Positions 22,310-33,000 of a stretch of 64,000 nucleotides of DNA are shown piece after piece. Source of the stretch: Pseudocercospora fijiensis CIRAD86. Its lineage: Eukaryota; Ascomycota; Dothideomycetes; Mycosphaerellales; Mycosphaerellaceae. A model generated the notes under the pieces. That model searched no databases and had not been told where the DNA came from. It saw only the letters and a program-made list of their open reading frames with translations. The DNA is taken from contig NW_006921546.1 of the NCBI RefSeq assembly GCF_000340215.1, positions 566,788 to 630,787 of the forward strand. The letters run 5' to 3'. Made by a program: the position numbers and the translations under genes. Position 1 is the first letter of the stretch; each line of letters opens with the position of its first letter.

Positions 22310-23062
22310 TTCTTGGCGCGCCGCGCCGAGCTTTCCCAGAGGCTTCACATTCTCGTCTTTCTCATCTCCAACACCGACATTATCATCACCATCACCTCTA
22401 CTTCTCCCACTCCACGGCCGACACCTTCGCCATCGCTATCCTCTCTGACACGCTCGATATGATCCATCTAGAGCTATGCTTGCCGCGCAACGTCCTACCG
22501 CGCCGACCTCCGCTTCGCCCGATATCCTCTAGTTTGTTCACCTCCGAAACACTTTCTCATTTCCGGCGCCCTCTCTCCCGTCTCGTCTGACCCGCGCCTG
22601 TCCATTGGTTCAAGAGTATGATATTTGGAAGTCCTGGCGGAGTTTTCCTCATCCAAGCCATCCTGCTGGAGCTGGACAGAAAGAGTTGCACCGGGTGACT
22701 GGCTCGGTTTAACAGTCTCCTGCAGCTCCCTGCCAGATCACCGCCGGGAAATCTTTTCCAGGCGCAGTTCGCTGCAGGAGAGTCCAGCGGCAGAGCGCTG
22801 CTTCAGAACGTCTGCATTGAACATGCGCTCGAACTTCCAATAGCAGGAAGCTGTCTCTGCGCTACCTGGCGGTTTGCACGCGGAGGGCTGCATACCTCCG
22901 AGGACAGTGTAAGTGTACACGGTAGAAGCACTCTGTCAGGATGTGCCAGCGCCAGCACATGTAAGGACAAATTTCCCTTTTTCGAAGTTTTCTTTTCCTG
23001 CGTAGCCAAGCAAGCTCCATTACCCATACAGCTCAACCTCCGCAGGCTGACTGGTCACGACG
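22310..23062. other. no supported gene
   Basis: Only short frames are present, including a His/Ser-rich plus-strand one from 22297 that I cannot support. Confidence 0.35.
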
Positions 23063-24719
23063 ATGGCGCCAACAAACCCTCAGCCCAGCGCACGATGCAC
23101 AAACAAGCAAGCCGAGAGTCGCTTCAGCGAGGAACCCAAGACCGATCGCGATCGCATTGTGAAGCACAGGAAGCCCCAGCGTCTGTTCCGAACCAGGAAG
23201 TCAAAGAAAGGACTGGCCACAAGAATGCTTGAAAGAACTCCATTCATGGGAAGTACGCCGAACTACTGCAAACCTCCAACTGCAGGGCACTTTGCTTGTT
23301 TCCACAGTCCGTTTCGCCGAAGTGCCAGAAGGACAACCATGGTTTGAAGGCTGCCTTGTTCCAGCGACATGTGCGCGACCTGGATAAGAGCATCGCCAAG
23401 AGAGACTCGCGAGGAAGATTGGACATCATGAAGAAGATGGTTTTGGATTGTGCCTGCGGCTATCATTGCGAAGAAGGGCCCGGCCATAACACAAGAGAAC
23501 TGGATGCCATGCTGTACCGGAATTGCATCGACTTGGGTTTGGAGGTGTCCTGTTCGATGCCTACAGCTGATGATGGCGCATCAGGCATTTCTAGCGAGTC
23601 CGACGGCATGACTTTTGGCGCACGGAGCCTTTCTAATGAGACACCTTTCTCGGGAGCTTCACAATTAGGCGATGAAGGGTTGGGCACGGTATACACTTAT
23701 GTGATAGAGACTTGGCATATCATGCCCGTTCCACATCTCGCTATCGACCCTTCCGGAAGCTTCACCAGGTGGTGGTAGTGATAGGGTGCGCATGGAATGC
23801 GTTTTATGTGACGGAAACTTGTTCTCACACCACAAATCATGCCTATTCTACATCTCATCGTCAACAAGAACTTCCTCGGCCGATGTTGGTACTGCTATAC
23901 TTGATCTCGGAGGAGCTATGCAGGAGCCACCCGGTTCTCAAAAGATCAGCACCAACAAGGTTCCCTCTCTTGCAGGCAACGGTGCCTTGCCTTGCCAGCG
24001 ACCACTTCACCGGTCAACGCCCTCGTTTATGATAACCTGGAGTCGAGAAGGACTCGTGGTGGTCTCGATTGGACATGGACACCGACGGCAATCCAGTTCT
24101 TTCTGGTAATGGCAGTGCCTCGCTGCCACCAACGACTTCTTTTGGCCCTGAGGTTTGTTGATGAGCCAATAACGCCCTCATGCCGCATTGTGATCAGGCT
24201 GTTAAGAATTCATGGCCTCGACTCGATACTAATGCCAACAACGCCCTCATGCCGCATTGTGATCAAGCTGTCAAGAATTCATGGCCTCAATTCGATACTA
24301 ATGCCAACAGTCTTCCTCTTCCCGCTAATGGCAGTACCTCGCCACCACTAACGACTTCTTTTGACGCGAATGTTCGTCGAGCTAAGAACGCCCCCATGGC
24401 GCCGCATTCTGACCCAGCTCCCAAGAAGTCATGGCCTCGATTGTACACCGACGGCGATCTAACTCTTCCTAGCTATGGTGGTGCCTCGCTGTCACCATCT
24501 ATCTCTCTTCCTGACGATGGCAGTACCTCGCTACCACCAACGACTTCCTTTGCTAATACCTACGCTTTCATGCATTCTGCTCAAGCGGTCAACGAGCCAT
24601 TCGCTACTACCACCACCTCCACATTTCATCACCACCTCCGTTCCCCCTCCCTCCTACTCACGACAAACCCACTTCTCCCGCCAGCATCAGTATTTAACCC
24701 AGCACCTATTCTATCGTGA
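23063..24719 (+). pseudogene. repeat-containing protein gene, frameshifted
   Basis: An ATG at 23063 opens a basic exon of about 75 residues. Coding-like text continues in a second frame (23296-23778; QRHVRDLDKSIAKRDSRG, a CACGYHC pair, then a Ser/Gly/Asp-rich stretch), a third (to about 24100), and a last frame (24060-24719) that holds repeats such as NALMPHCDQAVKNSWPRLDT and SLPLPANGSTS. Two in-frame stops lie just before the repeats. A TTTGCTTGTTTCCACAG acceptor-like site at 23301 does not restore the phase. The product would be a Ser/Thr/Pro-rich repeat protein. The gene is probably dead. No family recognised. Confidence 0.45.
24172..24309. repeat. tandem repeat, 69 bp, 2 copies
   Basis: Two adjacent near-identical units start at 24172 and 24241 with ACGCCCTCATGCCGCATTG. 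The unit is 23 codons of the repeat protein. A more diverged third copy follows near 24387. Confidence 0.9.
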
Positions 24720-25120
24720 AGTTGCAAACCAGAATTAGAAACTGACAGCAGCTGTTTTTTTTTTTCAGATCACCTTTCGCGGAAACATTATTAGCACCGA
24801 GATGGATGATTTTTAAGCCAGCTCACCCCCTCCCTTCGCAAACCATTATTGCTGCTACCGACGAGATGGATTTGGAGCAGATTCACTAATAACGGTAACG
24901 ATAACGACGATGTGGGCTGCTTGGTTCAATTGAATTTGTAGGCCCGGAGACCTCGGAGGAGGAGGAGAGTCCGGAGATAGATGAAGGGAGTGGAGTTGCT
25001 AGTATCGATTAGAATACGATGTAGTTGGGTAGAATAAATCAGGTTCATCTCTCCCTCTCCCTCTGCCCGACAAAGTGGCCGTGCAGCACACCTTCGCTTC
25101 TCTCGACCATCAGGCTTGTT
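24720..25120. other. no supported gene
   Basis: It contains an 11-T run ending in CAG near 24767 that looks like an intron end, but no exon follows clearly. Confidence 0.35.
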
Positions 25121-25534
25121 TTAACTTCGCCTTCTCCATCGTTCCAGGATGTGGACGGAGGTAGTACCAGCCTGATTCATGTCTCCATGATCTGCGTAAC
25201 GAAGTGACTGCAGGACGGCTGCGCTTCTCTCGACTATCAGGCTTGTTTCCACTTCGCCCATTCCATCGTCACATAAAGTAGAGGGAGGTGAGGAAATGAT
25301 AAGCTCGTTTCGAGATACCGCCACTGCTATCGGAAATCTGGCAAGCAGTTTCTGAACGTCCCGTGGGAGGGAGACTCGCATTAGTTCAGGTGGTATTCGT
25401 GGTGCAAATTTGCACGCAGCTGAGTTGCTGGGTTCCACAGCGGCAACTCGACGAAACACGTCTTCACCTGCAATGTGAGCGACTCCTTGCCAGGAAGATC
25501 GTGGGGACGGAAGGCTGAGTGCCCTGACCAACAA
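25121..25534 (-). pseudogene. hypothetical frame, no ATG
   Basis: A minus-strand frame of 137 codons (GEDVFRRVAAVEPSNSAACK, then ELMRVSLPRDVQKLLARF) is open but has no ATG. Its upstream end runs into the 78-bp tandem repeat, whose unit reads as similar text in another frame (SAFRPHDLPGKESL, SASRLHDFQSKESL). It is probably the 3' part of a gene with a decayed repeat region. No family recognised. Confidence 0.3.
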
Positions 25535-25820
25535 GACTCAGCAATAATATGGCGTGGGTAAGGCCTGCTGGCTGGAAATCGTGGGGACGAGAGGCTGAAT
25601 GTCTTGATGAAGAAGACCCAACTACATAGCGTATGCAAGGACTCCTTGGACTGAAAATCGTGGAGACGAGAGGCCGAGTGTCTTGATAAAGAAGACCTCA
25701 CCACATGGCGTGTGCAAGGACAGCTGACTGCAAATCGTGGGTGGGAAAGCTGAGTGTCATGATGAAGAAGATTTATCTACATGGCGTGTGCAAGGACTGA
25801 TGACTGCAACATCGTAGGTC
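25480..25820. repeat. tandem repeat, about 78 bp, 4-5 copies
   Basis: The anchor ATCGTGG recurs at about 25497, 25577, 25656, 25733 and (as ATCGTAG) 25810, each followed by a GAG..GCTGA..GTCTTGAT..AAGA phrase and then GGCGTGTGCAAGGA. Periods are 76-80 bp. Confidence 0.85.
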
Positions 25821-26012
25821 TTGATCACGAAATGGCCGTAGAGCAGCTCAGCATTAATGGCTTCGGCATGTCGACGGAATTGCGGATGATCGTGAAAAGC
25901 TCGCGCGACATTCCCGAAAGCCGGAGCCAAAAGGTCGATGCCAGTCGCAATGAACTATTGGATTTGAATTTTCATATTCAAGCAGCGGCGTTGTAGCATC
26001 TCCCCCGCTTCA

Positions 26013-26330
26013 TCAAAGCTCTCTCAATCCAACCGAGCGGATCCAGGGTGTGGCGTGGTGAAGATAGCCGCGGCGCGAGAGTAGTTGATGAGGATCAGAC
26101 CGTGTGCGCTCCTGGCTTCGAGTACTGCTCGTATCAGAGCCCTCGGATCGCTCATATGGTTCTGACGACCCTCGCGGCCTGGCGCTTGATGGACTCCAGC
26201 AGGTCGCCATCATTCCGAGAAGCTTGTCAACTTGTATGATAGATGCCCAGAGATGTCTTGAGGCTTTCTTGCAGCATGGCTGGGTATGATTGTGGCTCTT
26301 CCATGACGAGGACAACGTTGGGCCGCGCGA
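26013..26330 (-). pseudogene. minus-strand fragment with three TGA codons
   Basis: One frame reads DYRTADFLARPNVVLVMEEP onward into a helical stretch with three TGA codons (near 26152, 26134 and 26098), each one C-to-T change from the Arg codon CGA. It lies downstream of the sugar transporter relic. Its relation to that gene is not clear and I recognise no family. Confidence 0.25.
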
Positions 26331-26559
26331 GGAAGTCAGCTGTCCGGTAGTCTCCGTACCCTATGCGTCGTCAGCAATGCCTCCAATGTCTGCTTGTCCA
26401 CTGACTGTCTAGCTTTGCCCACGCGGCATTGGACACTTGTATATAGGCTTCTGAATTCTCCGCTCTCACACCAACCTGCTACACAGCCTGTCGCCAATGT
26501 TGTTGGAGCATTCCCAGAACTCGGAATTCACAATTCGGAGGTTTGGGACGTTCGTCCCA

Positions 26560-26950
26560 TCATGCATGATCATGATCCGCGGAGAACTTTGTCCCAGATG
26601 ATATCGCGCATCGTGAAGATGGCTTGCTCAACCTTGCCTTTGGAGATGAGAAATCGGGAAGATTCTGGCACGAAGCACACGAATGAAAGCTGGATGGCAG
26701 AGGGCGCCATCCTAGATGATCGACAGAATACGCCAGGACCAGTTGTTGTTGTTGATGTGCCATATGCCGGACGAAGACCATGCTGCAACGATCGAGCCTG
26801 TGCACAAAGTGGTGTTTACCAAGTGGTGTCACAGATGGTAGTGAAGATGGCTCGATGTTGCGGATGCACGAGTTCCGTGATGAGGAGCGGCGAGGCTCTA
26901 TAAGCAATGGCGACACTGAAGCCGAGGAGAAATCTTGCCGCCATGAACAC
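26560..26950 (-). pseudogene. MFS sugar transporter relic (lactose permease-like)
   Basis: Several diagnostic blocks of the fungal sugar porter family are readable: FMAARFLLGFSVAIAYRASP followed by LLITELVHPQHRAIFTTICD, then GSIVAAW, the hallmark NNNWSWRI, and finally CFVPESSRFLISKGKVEQA (normally VPESPRWLISKGR). They lie in three frames. A frameshift sits in the TWY region near 26827, and a TAG replaces the Gln normally found after WSWRIPS(L/I)(L/I). Only about 130 residues around transmembrane helices 4-6 survive; the N-terminus and the whole C-terminal half are missing. The gene is dead. Confidence 0.7.
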
Positions 26951-27094
26951 TGTTGACCCATGCCAGTGTGCTATCACTCGGACTAGGCGTCAGCGCGCCT
27001 CTGAAGTCTTGTGATGTCAGCTCAAGTCTGAAATCGAGCATATGTCCCGCATCAGAATGATTTCCCGTGGTAATGGACGAGAGCAGTCATACCC

Positions 27095-27786
27095 ATGCGA
27101 GCAGTCGCCTGCTTCAAGCGGCAAGCAGCCCCACGGATGGCCGTCTCATCATTCTCGAGCCACATATGATGGTCGTGATCACAGGTCCGGAGCTTGGCGA
27201 GCAGTCGCCTGCTTCGAGCGGCGCTACGGATGGCTGTCTCATCACTCCTGAGCCACGCATAATGGTCGATCTGGAGTTTGGTGAGATCGTGGATGAAATT
27301 CCAGTTCGGATTGGTTTCGTGAGCAACGCATGGTGGTCGTTGTCGCAGGTCCGGAGCTTGGTGCGAGCAGTGGCCTGCTTCAAGCGACGCTACGGATGGC
27401 TGCCTCAATATCCTCGAGCTACGCGTCCGGAGCTCGGTGAGATCGCGGACGACGTTCCAACTCGGATCAGTTTCGTGAATCATCCCGTGCTTGAACCCAG
27501 ATGTTGCAGGATGGGAGGTCCGCCTTTGGGAGGGGGAAATCTGGGAGCTGGAGGAGCATGGCTGCCTCATCATCCTCGATCCACGCATAATAATTATGAT
27601 CAAAGGTCCGGAGCTCGGTGAGATCGCGGCTGGCGTTCCAGTTCGGATTGCTTTCGTGAATCATCCCGTGCTTGAACCCAAATGTTGCAGGGTGGGAGGT
27701 CCGCCTTTGGGAGGGAGAAATCTGGGAGCTGGAGGAGCATGGCTGCCCCATCATCCTCAAACCACGCATGATGAATGACACTATCC
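27095..27786. repeat. complex tandem repeat, 181-bp and shorter units
   Basis: Two nearly identical units of 181 bp start at 27425 and 27606 with GTCCGGAGCTCGGTGAGATC. Upstream, shorter diverged units share GGTCCGGAGCTTGG (27184, 27348), GAGCAGTCGCCTGCTTC (27098, 27200) and CTACGGATGGCTG. Both strands are open through much of it, so the coding strand, if any, cannot be decided. Confidence 0.8.
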
Positions 27787-28189
27787 AGCCGAACTTGACA
27801 TCCTCAACTGGGTGCATGTTGCGATGTCAAGACTCAATCAGCAGGAGAACGTGGGTGTGCAGCGGAAAAAAGCTTTGGTCGCAACTTTGGATCGCCGCCG
27901 AAGTAGCAGATGGCCGAATACGTGAGGTGGACGTGTCGCAGCGAATTGGAAGCAGCGTTTACCAGTCTCAGGCGAGGTGTGTGGGTGAATGTCGGGCGAG
28001 AAGGTTCTTCAAAGCGCGCTAAAAAGCAAGGATTGAGGCGATAGCACAGATCTCCGCAGAGGAAAGACGACAGCACGAATTGCATTGCAAAAGTGGCTAT
28101 TCAGACCATCTGGCTGTCATCCTCCAGGTTGCGTCTGCTCGCCTCACCTTGAGCATTCTGCGCCATGCCGATGCAGTCAGCGGTCATGT

Positions 28190-28477
28190 TCACCTGAACG
28201 GCTCGTCACTTGCGGCATTTCTTCCAGCCAATCTGGTTGAGTGTACGCGGAGTAGCGAAGCAATTGGCCCTTTCGAACATTGAATTGGGCAAATCGTCGT
28301 GCTGGTGGGGAATTGATGTGGTTGCGGGACTGTGATCCACTGGGTCCGGGATGATGGATGGAAGCGATCCATCTTTGACTCGAACCAGGTACTGTAAAGG
28401 TTCAAATTCTGGGTGTTGCGGAGACGTTGGTGGTCCTCCTCGAAAGACAAGGCAGGTAGCACCTGCGCAGCTTTCAC
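28190..28477 (-). other. possible exon, hypothetical
   Basis: A minus-strand frame of 95 codons without ATG (QRLRNTQNLNLYSTWFESKM) might be an exon, with a related reading (ADCIGMAQNAQGEASRRN) just downstream in another frame. No family recognised. Confidence 0.22.
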
Positions 28478-28557
28478 CTGTCAGGATTCACCTGTCTTCC
28501 TGGTGTAGATCGAGATAGCCACAGACATCCACCACCATGAATTTTGCCTCACGCCCG

Positions 28558-29636
28558 TTACCTGTATGTTCCTCTTTTCTTCGAAGAATGGGTATGCGCG
28601 TGCTGCGATGACAGTGAAGGCTGCCAGGCCGTGTGAGGATCTTGGCGAAAATACTGGCCGGCCTTATCGCTGTTCTCTGGCAGGAAGGTTGCCTGGTCGA
28701 ATCGACTCGTGAACTCCTCCGGTGTTACAGCGTACGAGTCCCAGGACCCGCTTAGCTTCCCGCAAAGCGTGCTGGCAACAATGAGGCTCATTCGCCTTTC
28801 CACGGGATTCCCACAGCTGAACTCGCACCGACAGTGGACATGGTTGCTGATCCCTGACAGGGTTGAAGTTTCGGCCTCCTGCAAAGTCTACGAGCCGTAA
28901 GTTGAGACTCTGTTCGTCTTGTGTCCGGCGAGAAGGTATGTGGGGGGAAAGTCTCGCAGTCGAACTCGGCAAACGCCTCCAAACCTGGCTGTAGAAGCTC
29001 GTGCCCAACGATCATATCGGTGCAAACCGGATAATACACGCGCGTAGGAAGGCACATGAAATTATCCTCGTTATCGTGAGACTGCTGATTTATGGTGTTG
29101 GCCAGGCGAGGTATACGTCTGTATGTAAACTTCCTGGTGCCGTGAAGCGGCTCTCCAGGCAGTGTCAGTAGATTGAGGACGTCCGCTTCGCTTTCCATAG
29201 CGAAGTGGTGCATGAGCGTGTTTTGGGTTGCATCATGCTCAGCCTTTCCATAGCCCTCACATCGAAGTTCTTCACGCCTTTGTCCTTGTCGGTGTTCTCG
29301 CTGCCTTCATCTCGGCCGTCACCCGAATCTGCAAAGCTCTTGCTCTCCAAGTCTTCCACAAGACGCGGCCAGTCTTCTCCACTTCCATGTCGCCGGGTCG
29401 GAGGTTTTGGAAGACTCGATGAGCACGATGCTGAGCAGAAGGGGCTCGGCTGACGATGGGTTGCAGCATGATGCGTTGAGCAGTGCGTAGGACGCAGCAA
29501 AGGAATGTTCTTGTCGATATTTTGTCGGAATCCGGCTGAACTCCACGCGGTCAGGCGTTACCTCGGCGCCGTATGGATGGGAGTGGGCACAAATTCGGTA
29601 CCAAAGGGCGGGCGGGTTCGGCCACTGCAACATCAA
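28558..29636 (-). pseudogene. hypothetical gene with several frameshifts
   Basis: Coding-like text runs along the minus strand through at least four frame segments: 29636 to about 29400 (ALLNASCCNPSSAEPLLL), 29400-29220 (WPRLVEDLESKSF then a Ser/Asp/Lys-rich linker), 29213-28900 (MHHFAMESEADVLNLLTLPG, CTDMIVGHELLQPGLEAFAE), and 28884-28558 (GSWDSYAVTPEEFTSRFDQA). Joins happen inside a few bases, leaving no room for introns. The product would be about 350 residues. No domain recognised. I infer one decayed gene; independent fragments are possible. Confidence 0.35.
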
Positions 29637-29891
29637 GAAATGGCAGATTCAGAAGTGCGTCAAGAGAGATGCACATGGCCGTGCTGACTCGGGCTTGCTG
29701 TGTTCGATGCGCAGCGGAGGAGTGAGTGCCGAAGCGAGGCGAGCCGATGAGGAGGAAGTGGCAGATGGCAGATCAATAATGTTCGCATTCCATTGCGCCT
29801 TTCAGGTCCTTCGCGAGGGCAGGCTGAAGTGCAATGTCAAGCAGCAGAGTAGCAAGATTCTGATACTGAACCTGGAAAGTTATCGGGAGCA

Positions 29892-29926
29892 GCCGCCCGC
29901 CGCCCGCCGCCCGCCGCCCGCCGCGC
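29892..29926. repeat. CCGCCCG minisatellite
   Basis: Five units of the heptamer CCGCCCG in a row. Confidence 0.9.
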
Positions 29927-30057
29927 CCGATTCCTCAGCTGTGCCTCTCCGTCTCGAGTCTTGACAGTGAGCTCAAGTCTCCCAATCTCCACCACATTCT
30001 CCGCTCGCATTACGGTCATAGAGAATCAGCAATATCATACGCCTTCCCCACGGGCCA

Positions 30058-30394
30058 GCGTCAGACATCTCATATGATCAACAAGTCTGCAGTCACCACA
30101 CGTCCCCAGCGCGCGCTATGCCGGCATCCAACACGCTCTCGATCTCGATATCAACCATTGGCTTGGGGCAGTGGCAGTGATCTATAACGTCCGCCTGCAG
30201 TCCTCAGGCCTGCCCCGCCTCTCATCAAGATGACCAAGGAACGGCAAGAACACTGTTCTGCCGATGGGGGTGCTTCGAATGAAGGAAAATCAGCCATGCG
30301 CCGTCAAGATGGACGAGCGTCAGACATCCAACATGATCAAGATCGCAGTCACCGCGCCTCCTCAGCGCGCGCTTGCCGGCATCCAGAACGGCGT
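30058..30394. repeat. direct duplication, about 78 bp, 259 bp apart
   Basis: GCGTCAGACATC starts both copies (30058 and 30317). Both include a GATCAA, a GCAGTCACC and the CAGCGCGCGCT..GCCGGCATCCA phrase. The sequence between them is partly similar too, so one 259-bp unit may have been doubled. Confidence 0.7.
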
Positions 30395-31210
30395 AGACAT
30401 GCCGGCTGGGGACAAAGACACTGCCTTGCAGAAATAGAGTGTCTCTGTCAACCGGCGTCGAACGACATCGTGGTCGAGCGCCGTGTTCTTCCAGCTCCCA
30501 CGGCCAGCTTCGGCCTTGGTGATGCAAAGCCAGGTACCTGTGGTCGCCCAGATTTGAGGGGCAAGAAGCCCGAAGCACGAGTCCACCGGTGGATGAGGAT
30601 GAAATTTTGCAAACACCACCACTACAACGCCTTCGCGCTTGGCACTCCTGTGAGCCGAATGATTCAGGAACCTTCATGGTGCATACAGAACTCAGTCATC
30701 CATTACGATGCATCCGCCGTCCTCGTCCATACCACCGCCATCCATGCTCCTGCAAATCGTAAATCGCGCACGCTGCCCCAATCGACTTCGTGCTTCAAGC
30801 TTTCACAAAACAGTGGGGTGTCGCGCGCGCCTCGTGGAATGAAGAAGAACTCGATTCGGCGTTGTGGCTTCAAAAGGCAGGCTGGAACAAGTCCATCTGA
30901 TCCCAGAAATAATCCAACCCATGCAGAATGGTCAGGTCAGTACAATGTTTCCGCCTATTGTAGAGGAAAGGGAAGCGAGCCGATCATGCCGCATGCGAGG
31001 GTAAGAAATCATGTCGCTCTCTTTCGTTCCTACGTGCAATATACACCCCATCCACCGGGGACGATGCACTCCGCACTGAAGCTCGCTTTTCATTTGAACG
31101 AGGCTCTGTCTGCTTCCCTCAACAACTCTGAAGTTAGCAAATCGAGGCTGAAGGCCGACAAAGTCCAGGCATCCCGTCCCGGCTGCAGCATGGTGTTCGA
31201 CGCTCGGTAG
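30230..31210 (+). CDS. 326-codon frame, uncertain
   Basis: An ATG frame of 326 codons is long for chance. The product is rich in His, Arg, Ser and Ala with many scattered Cys, has no hydrophobic helix or known motif, and starts inside the duplicated segment. The minus strand over the same bases also reads as plausible protein (for example CRSTPVDRDTLFLQGSVFVP), so this frame could be the shadow of a decayed minus-strand gene. I keep it as a weak call. Confidence 0.3.
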   Translation: MTKERQEHCSADGGASNEGKSAMRRQDGRASDIQHDQDRSHRASSARACRHPERRRHAGWGQRHCLAEIECLCQPASNDIVVERRVLPAPTASFGLGDAKPGTCGRPDLRGKKPEARVHRWMRMKFCKHHHYNAFALGTPVSRMIQEPSWCIQNSVIHYDASAVLVHTTAIHAPANRKSRTLPQSTSCFKLSQNSGVSRAPRGMKKNSIRRCGFKRQAGTSPSDPRNNPTHAEWSGQYNVSAYCRGKGSEPIMPHARVRNHVALFRSYVQYTPHPPGTMHSALKLAFHLNEALSASLNNSEVSKSRLKADKVQASRPGCSMVFDAR

Positions 31211-31338
31211 ATCTCGATCAACGCCTCGTACGCGATTCGATGGCTGGCCTCCGAAGGCGAAGTATCTATGAAGGAGAGTGCGAGAGACGAAGTACGATGC
31301 TGAATTGGTTTGCAGCATCTTGTTTCTTTCACATACAC
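31090..31338 (-). pseudogene. hypothetical fragment
   Basis: A frame of 82 codons without ATG reads ASHRIAYEALIEIYRASNTM and on into a Leu-rich stretch. Text upstream (31470-31360; SVMIGNDWVLTQISEIGRV) is in a different frame, and a 10-bp direct duplication (AATCATTACC twice, about 31393-31412) lies inside it. Probably one decayed gene. No family recognised. Confidence 0.3.
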
Positions 31339-31574
31339 ATTCCTAAGGCGAAGCCTTATACTCTACCTATCTCCGAAATCTGCGTCAAGACCCAATCATT
31401 ACCAATCATTACCGACGATTTTGGAATGCCCGTTCTCGCGTTGACGACCACGTTCGAAAATGGACGAGCATACAAATTCGCAGAGTCAAGAACATCTGCT
31501 CGATCGAAATTTCCTCCAATTTCCTAAGACACCACTACCTGTGAATCGGCTGCTGTCGATGCCGGGTAAAGCAC

Positions 31575-31760
31575 ATGGCCATGGCAGATGATTGGTCCCA
31601 GCACTCCCGAAATGCCGTGGTTAACAAGATATACGCACTCATCGGCGACGAAGTTCCTGCGAATCCGCAGCCAGCTTCGGCACAGTTACAAGCGGGGCAC
31701 GACATCAACGAAGCGGCTCCTTTGAGGATCAGCGTTGGATACGCTAAGGACTTGTGGTAG
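31575..31760 (+). CDS. short frame with KIX-like look
   Basis: ATG at 31575 opens MAMADDWSQHSRNAVVNKIY, then a stretch ending in INEAAPLRISVGYAKDLW before TAG. The pattern W..(Q/H)..R..VVNKI with a later A-x(2)-G-x(2)-I-x-E-A-A recalls KIX domains of Mediator tail subunits, but the match is short and I hold it loosely. A GTGAGT follows the stop directly, so the frame may instead splice on to downstream plus-strand text (31768-32058, Ser-rich). Confidence 0.3.
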   Translation: MAMADDWSQHSRNAVVNKIYALIGDEVPANPQPASAQLQAGHDINEAAPLRISVGYAKDLW

Positions 31761-32075
31761 GTGAGTGATGGGCATGGGGATGATGGGAATAGCAACGAGA
31801 GGCCGAATGTCCAGCAGTGATGGGCTGAATGGCAGCGAAGGCCGCCTTCTACCACGCCTCGACTCGAATCCGAGTGTAAGCAGAAGAAGCGGAAGTCGGT
31901 CGCTAGGCTTTCTGACATTCCAGCCTCGCTCCTTCTTGAATGATTTCAACAGCGATACTGACGACCAATTCCTGATCAACGACGAATCCACCACCACCTC
32001 ATCCTTCGCCTTCTCCGCCTTCTCCGCCAACCGCCCGCAGCTGAGATCTGGCGCGTGAGAGGTGACCTCAGAGGT

Positions 32076-32300
32076 CTAGGAATCCATTTCGCGCATCGCA
32101 TTCCGATCGTCTGCGTTTCTCCAGGCGACGAGCATAACGGCTTGGCACGGGACGAGTCCAAAACAAGAGGACCAGGTAGGGGAAAAGATACAGAAGACCA
32201 ACCAGATTGCAAACACAGCAGCCCGCAGATAAATATGGGACAGGCCGGAGGTGCGAGAAGAGCGCATGCGGAGAACGAAAAGGCTGAGAAATCTTCCCAT
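32076..32300 (-). other. possible small membrane protein
   Basis: ATG at 32300 opens 74 codons with one hydrophobic stretch (AVFAIWLVFCIFSPT). The plus strand over the same bases is also open. Unsupported beyond that. Confidence 0.2.
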
Positions 32301-32430
32301 AGCTTGTGGCTAGCGTACTGATCACTTCTTGAGAGGTCTATTGGCGATATTGAACCTACGGATGCACTATCCTCATTCTTTTTATCACTGCGGGCTGATC
32401 TCGCAACGGAGCAGGTCGTGTTGAAGCTTT

Positions 32431-33000
32431 TCAAGAAGGTAGACCTGAGCTCGCTCTACGGCGGGCGGCGCTCTTTGCGAGTGGCTTAGCGCACGAGACG
32501 CTATCTCCTGCGAGCATCTCAAGGTCAGCTCCATCCGCTATCCGGTTCAGCAAATCTTGGTACGCTTGACGAATAGGATCGTGGGTAACAGCGTCGATGG
32601 GCGACGTATGTAGACTGCGAATGGCTATAAGATGCGAGGGAAGAGTACTGCTGCGAGGAAGCAAGACTCCAAGACAAAGCTTTGCAAATGGTAGACTTGG
32701 AGTCGACAGGGAATCTGATGGTGATCCGAGCATACTTCTGGTACCTTTTAAGCTACACGTCACACATCTGAGCTCTGCTTCTCTCAGCAAGAACGTCGAG
32801 GCATCTGTTCAGCTCCATCCGATCAGGTTGAGCAGATCTTGGTACGCTTGATGAAGAGATTCGTGGGTGACAAGGTCGATGGTACAGGAAGGGTTTTTTA
32901 CTCGGCCACCAACAATGCGGTCAACGGGAAGGTGGGCGAGTACTGGGCGACGTGTGTTGACTGTGAATGGCCAGGAGATGCTGAGGAAGTAAGACTCCAA
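32431..33000 (-). pseudogene. fragment with a duplicated domain
   Basis: The motif THDPIRQAYQDLLNRIADGA (about 32600-32540) and its relative THESLHQAYQDLLNLIG (about 32865-32815) lie in one frame about 283 bp apart, with a stop (TGA at 32809) in the first copy that results from a small deletion relative to the second. No ATG start is evident. The doubled unit suggests a helical repeat protein. No family recognised. Confidence 0.4.
32545..32895. repeat. direct duplication, 283 bp apart
   Basis: ATCTTGGTACGCTTGA and the following ..ATCGTGGGTAACAGCGTCGATGG / ..TTCGTGGGTGACAAGGTCGATGG phrases recur at about 32553 and 32836. Confidence 0.8.
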
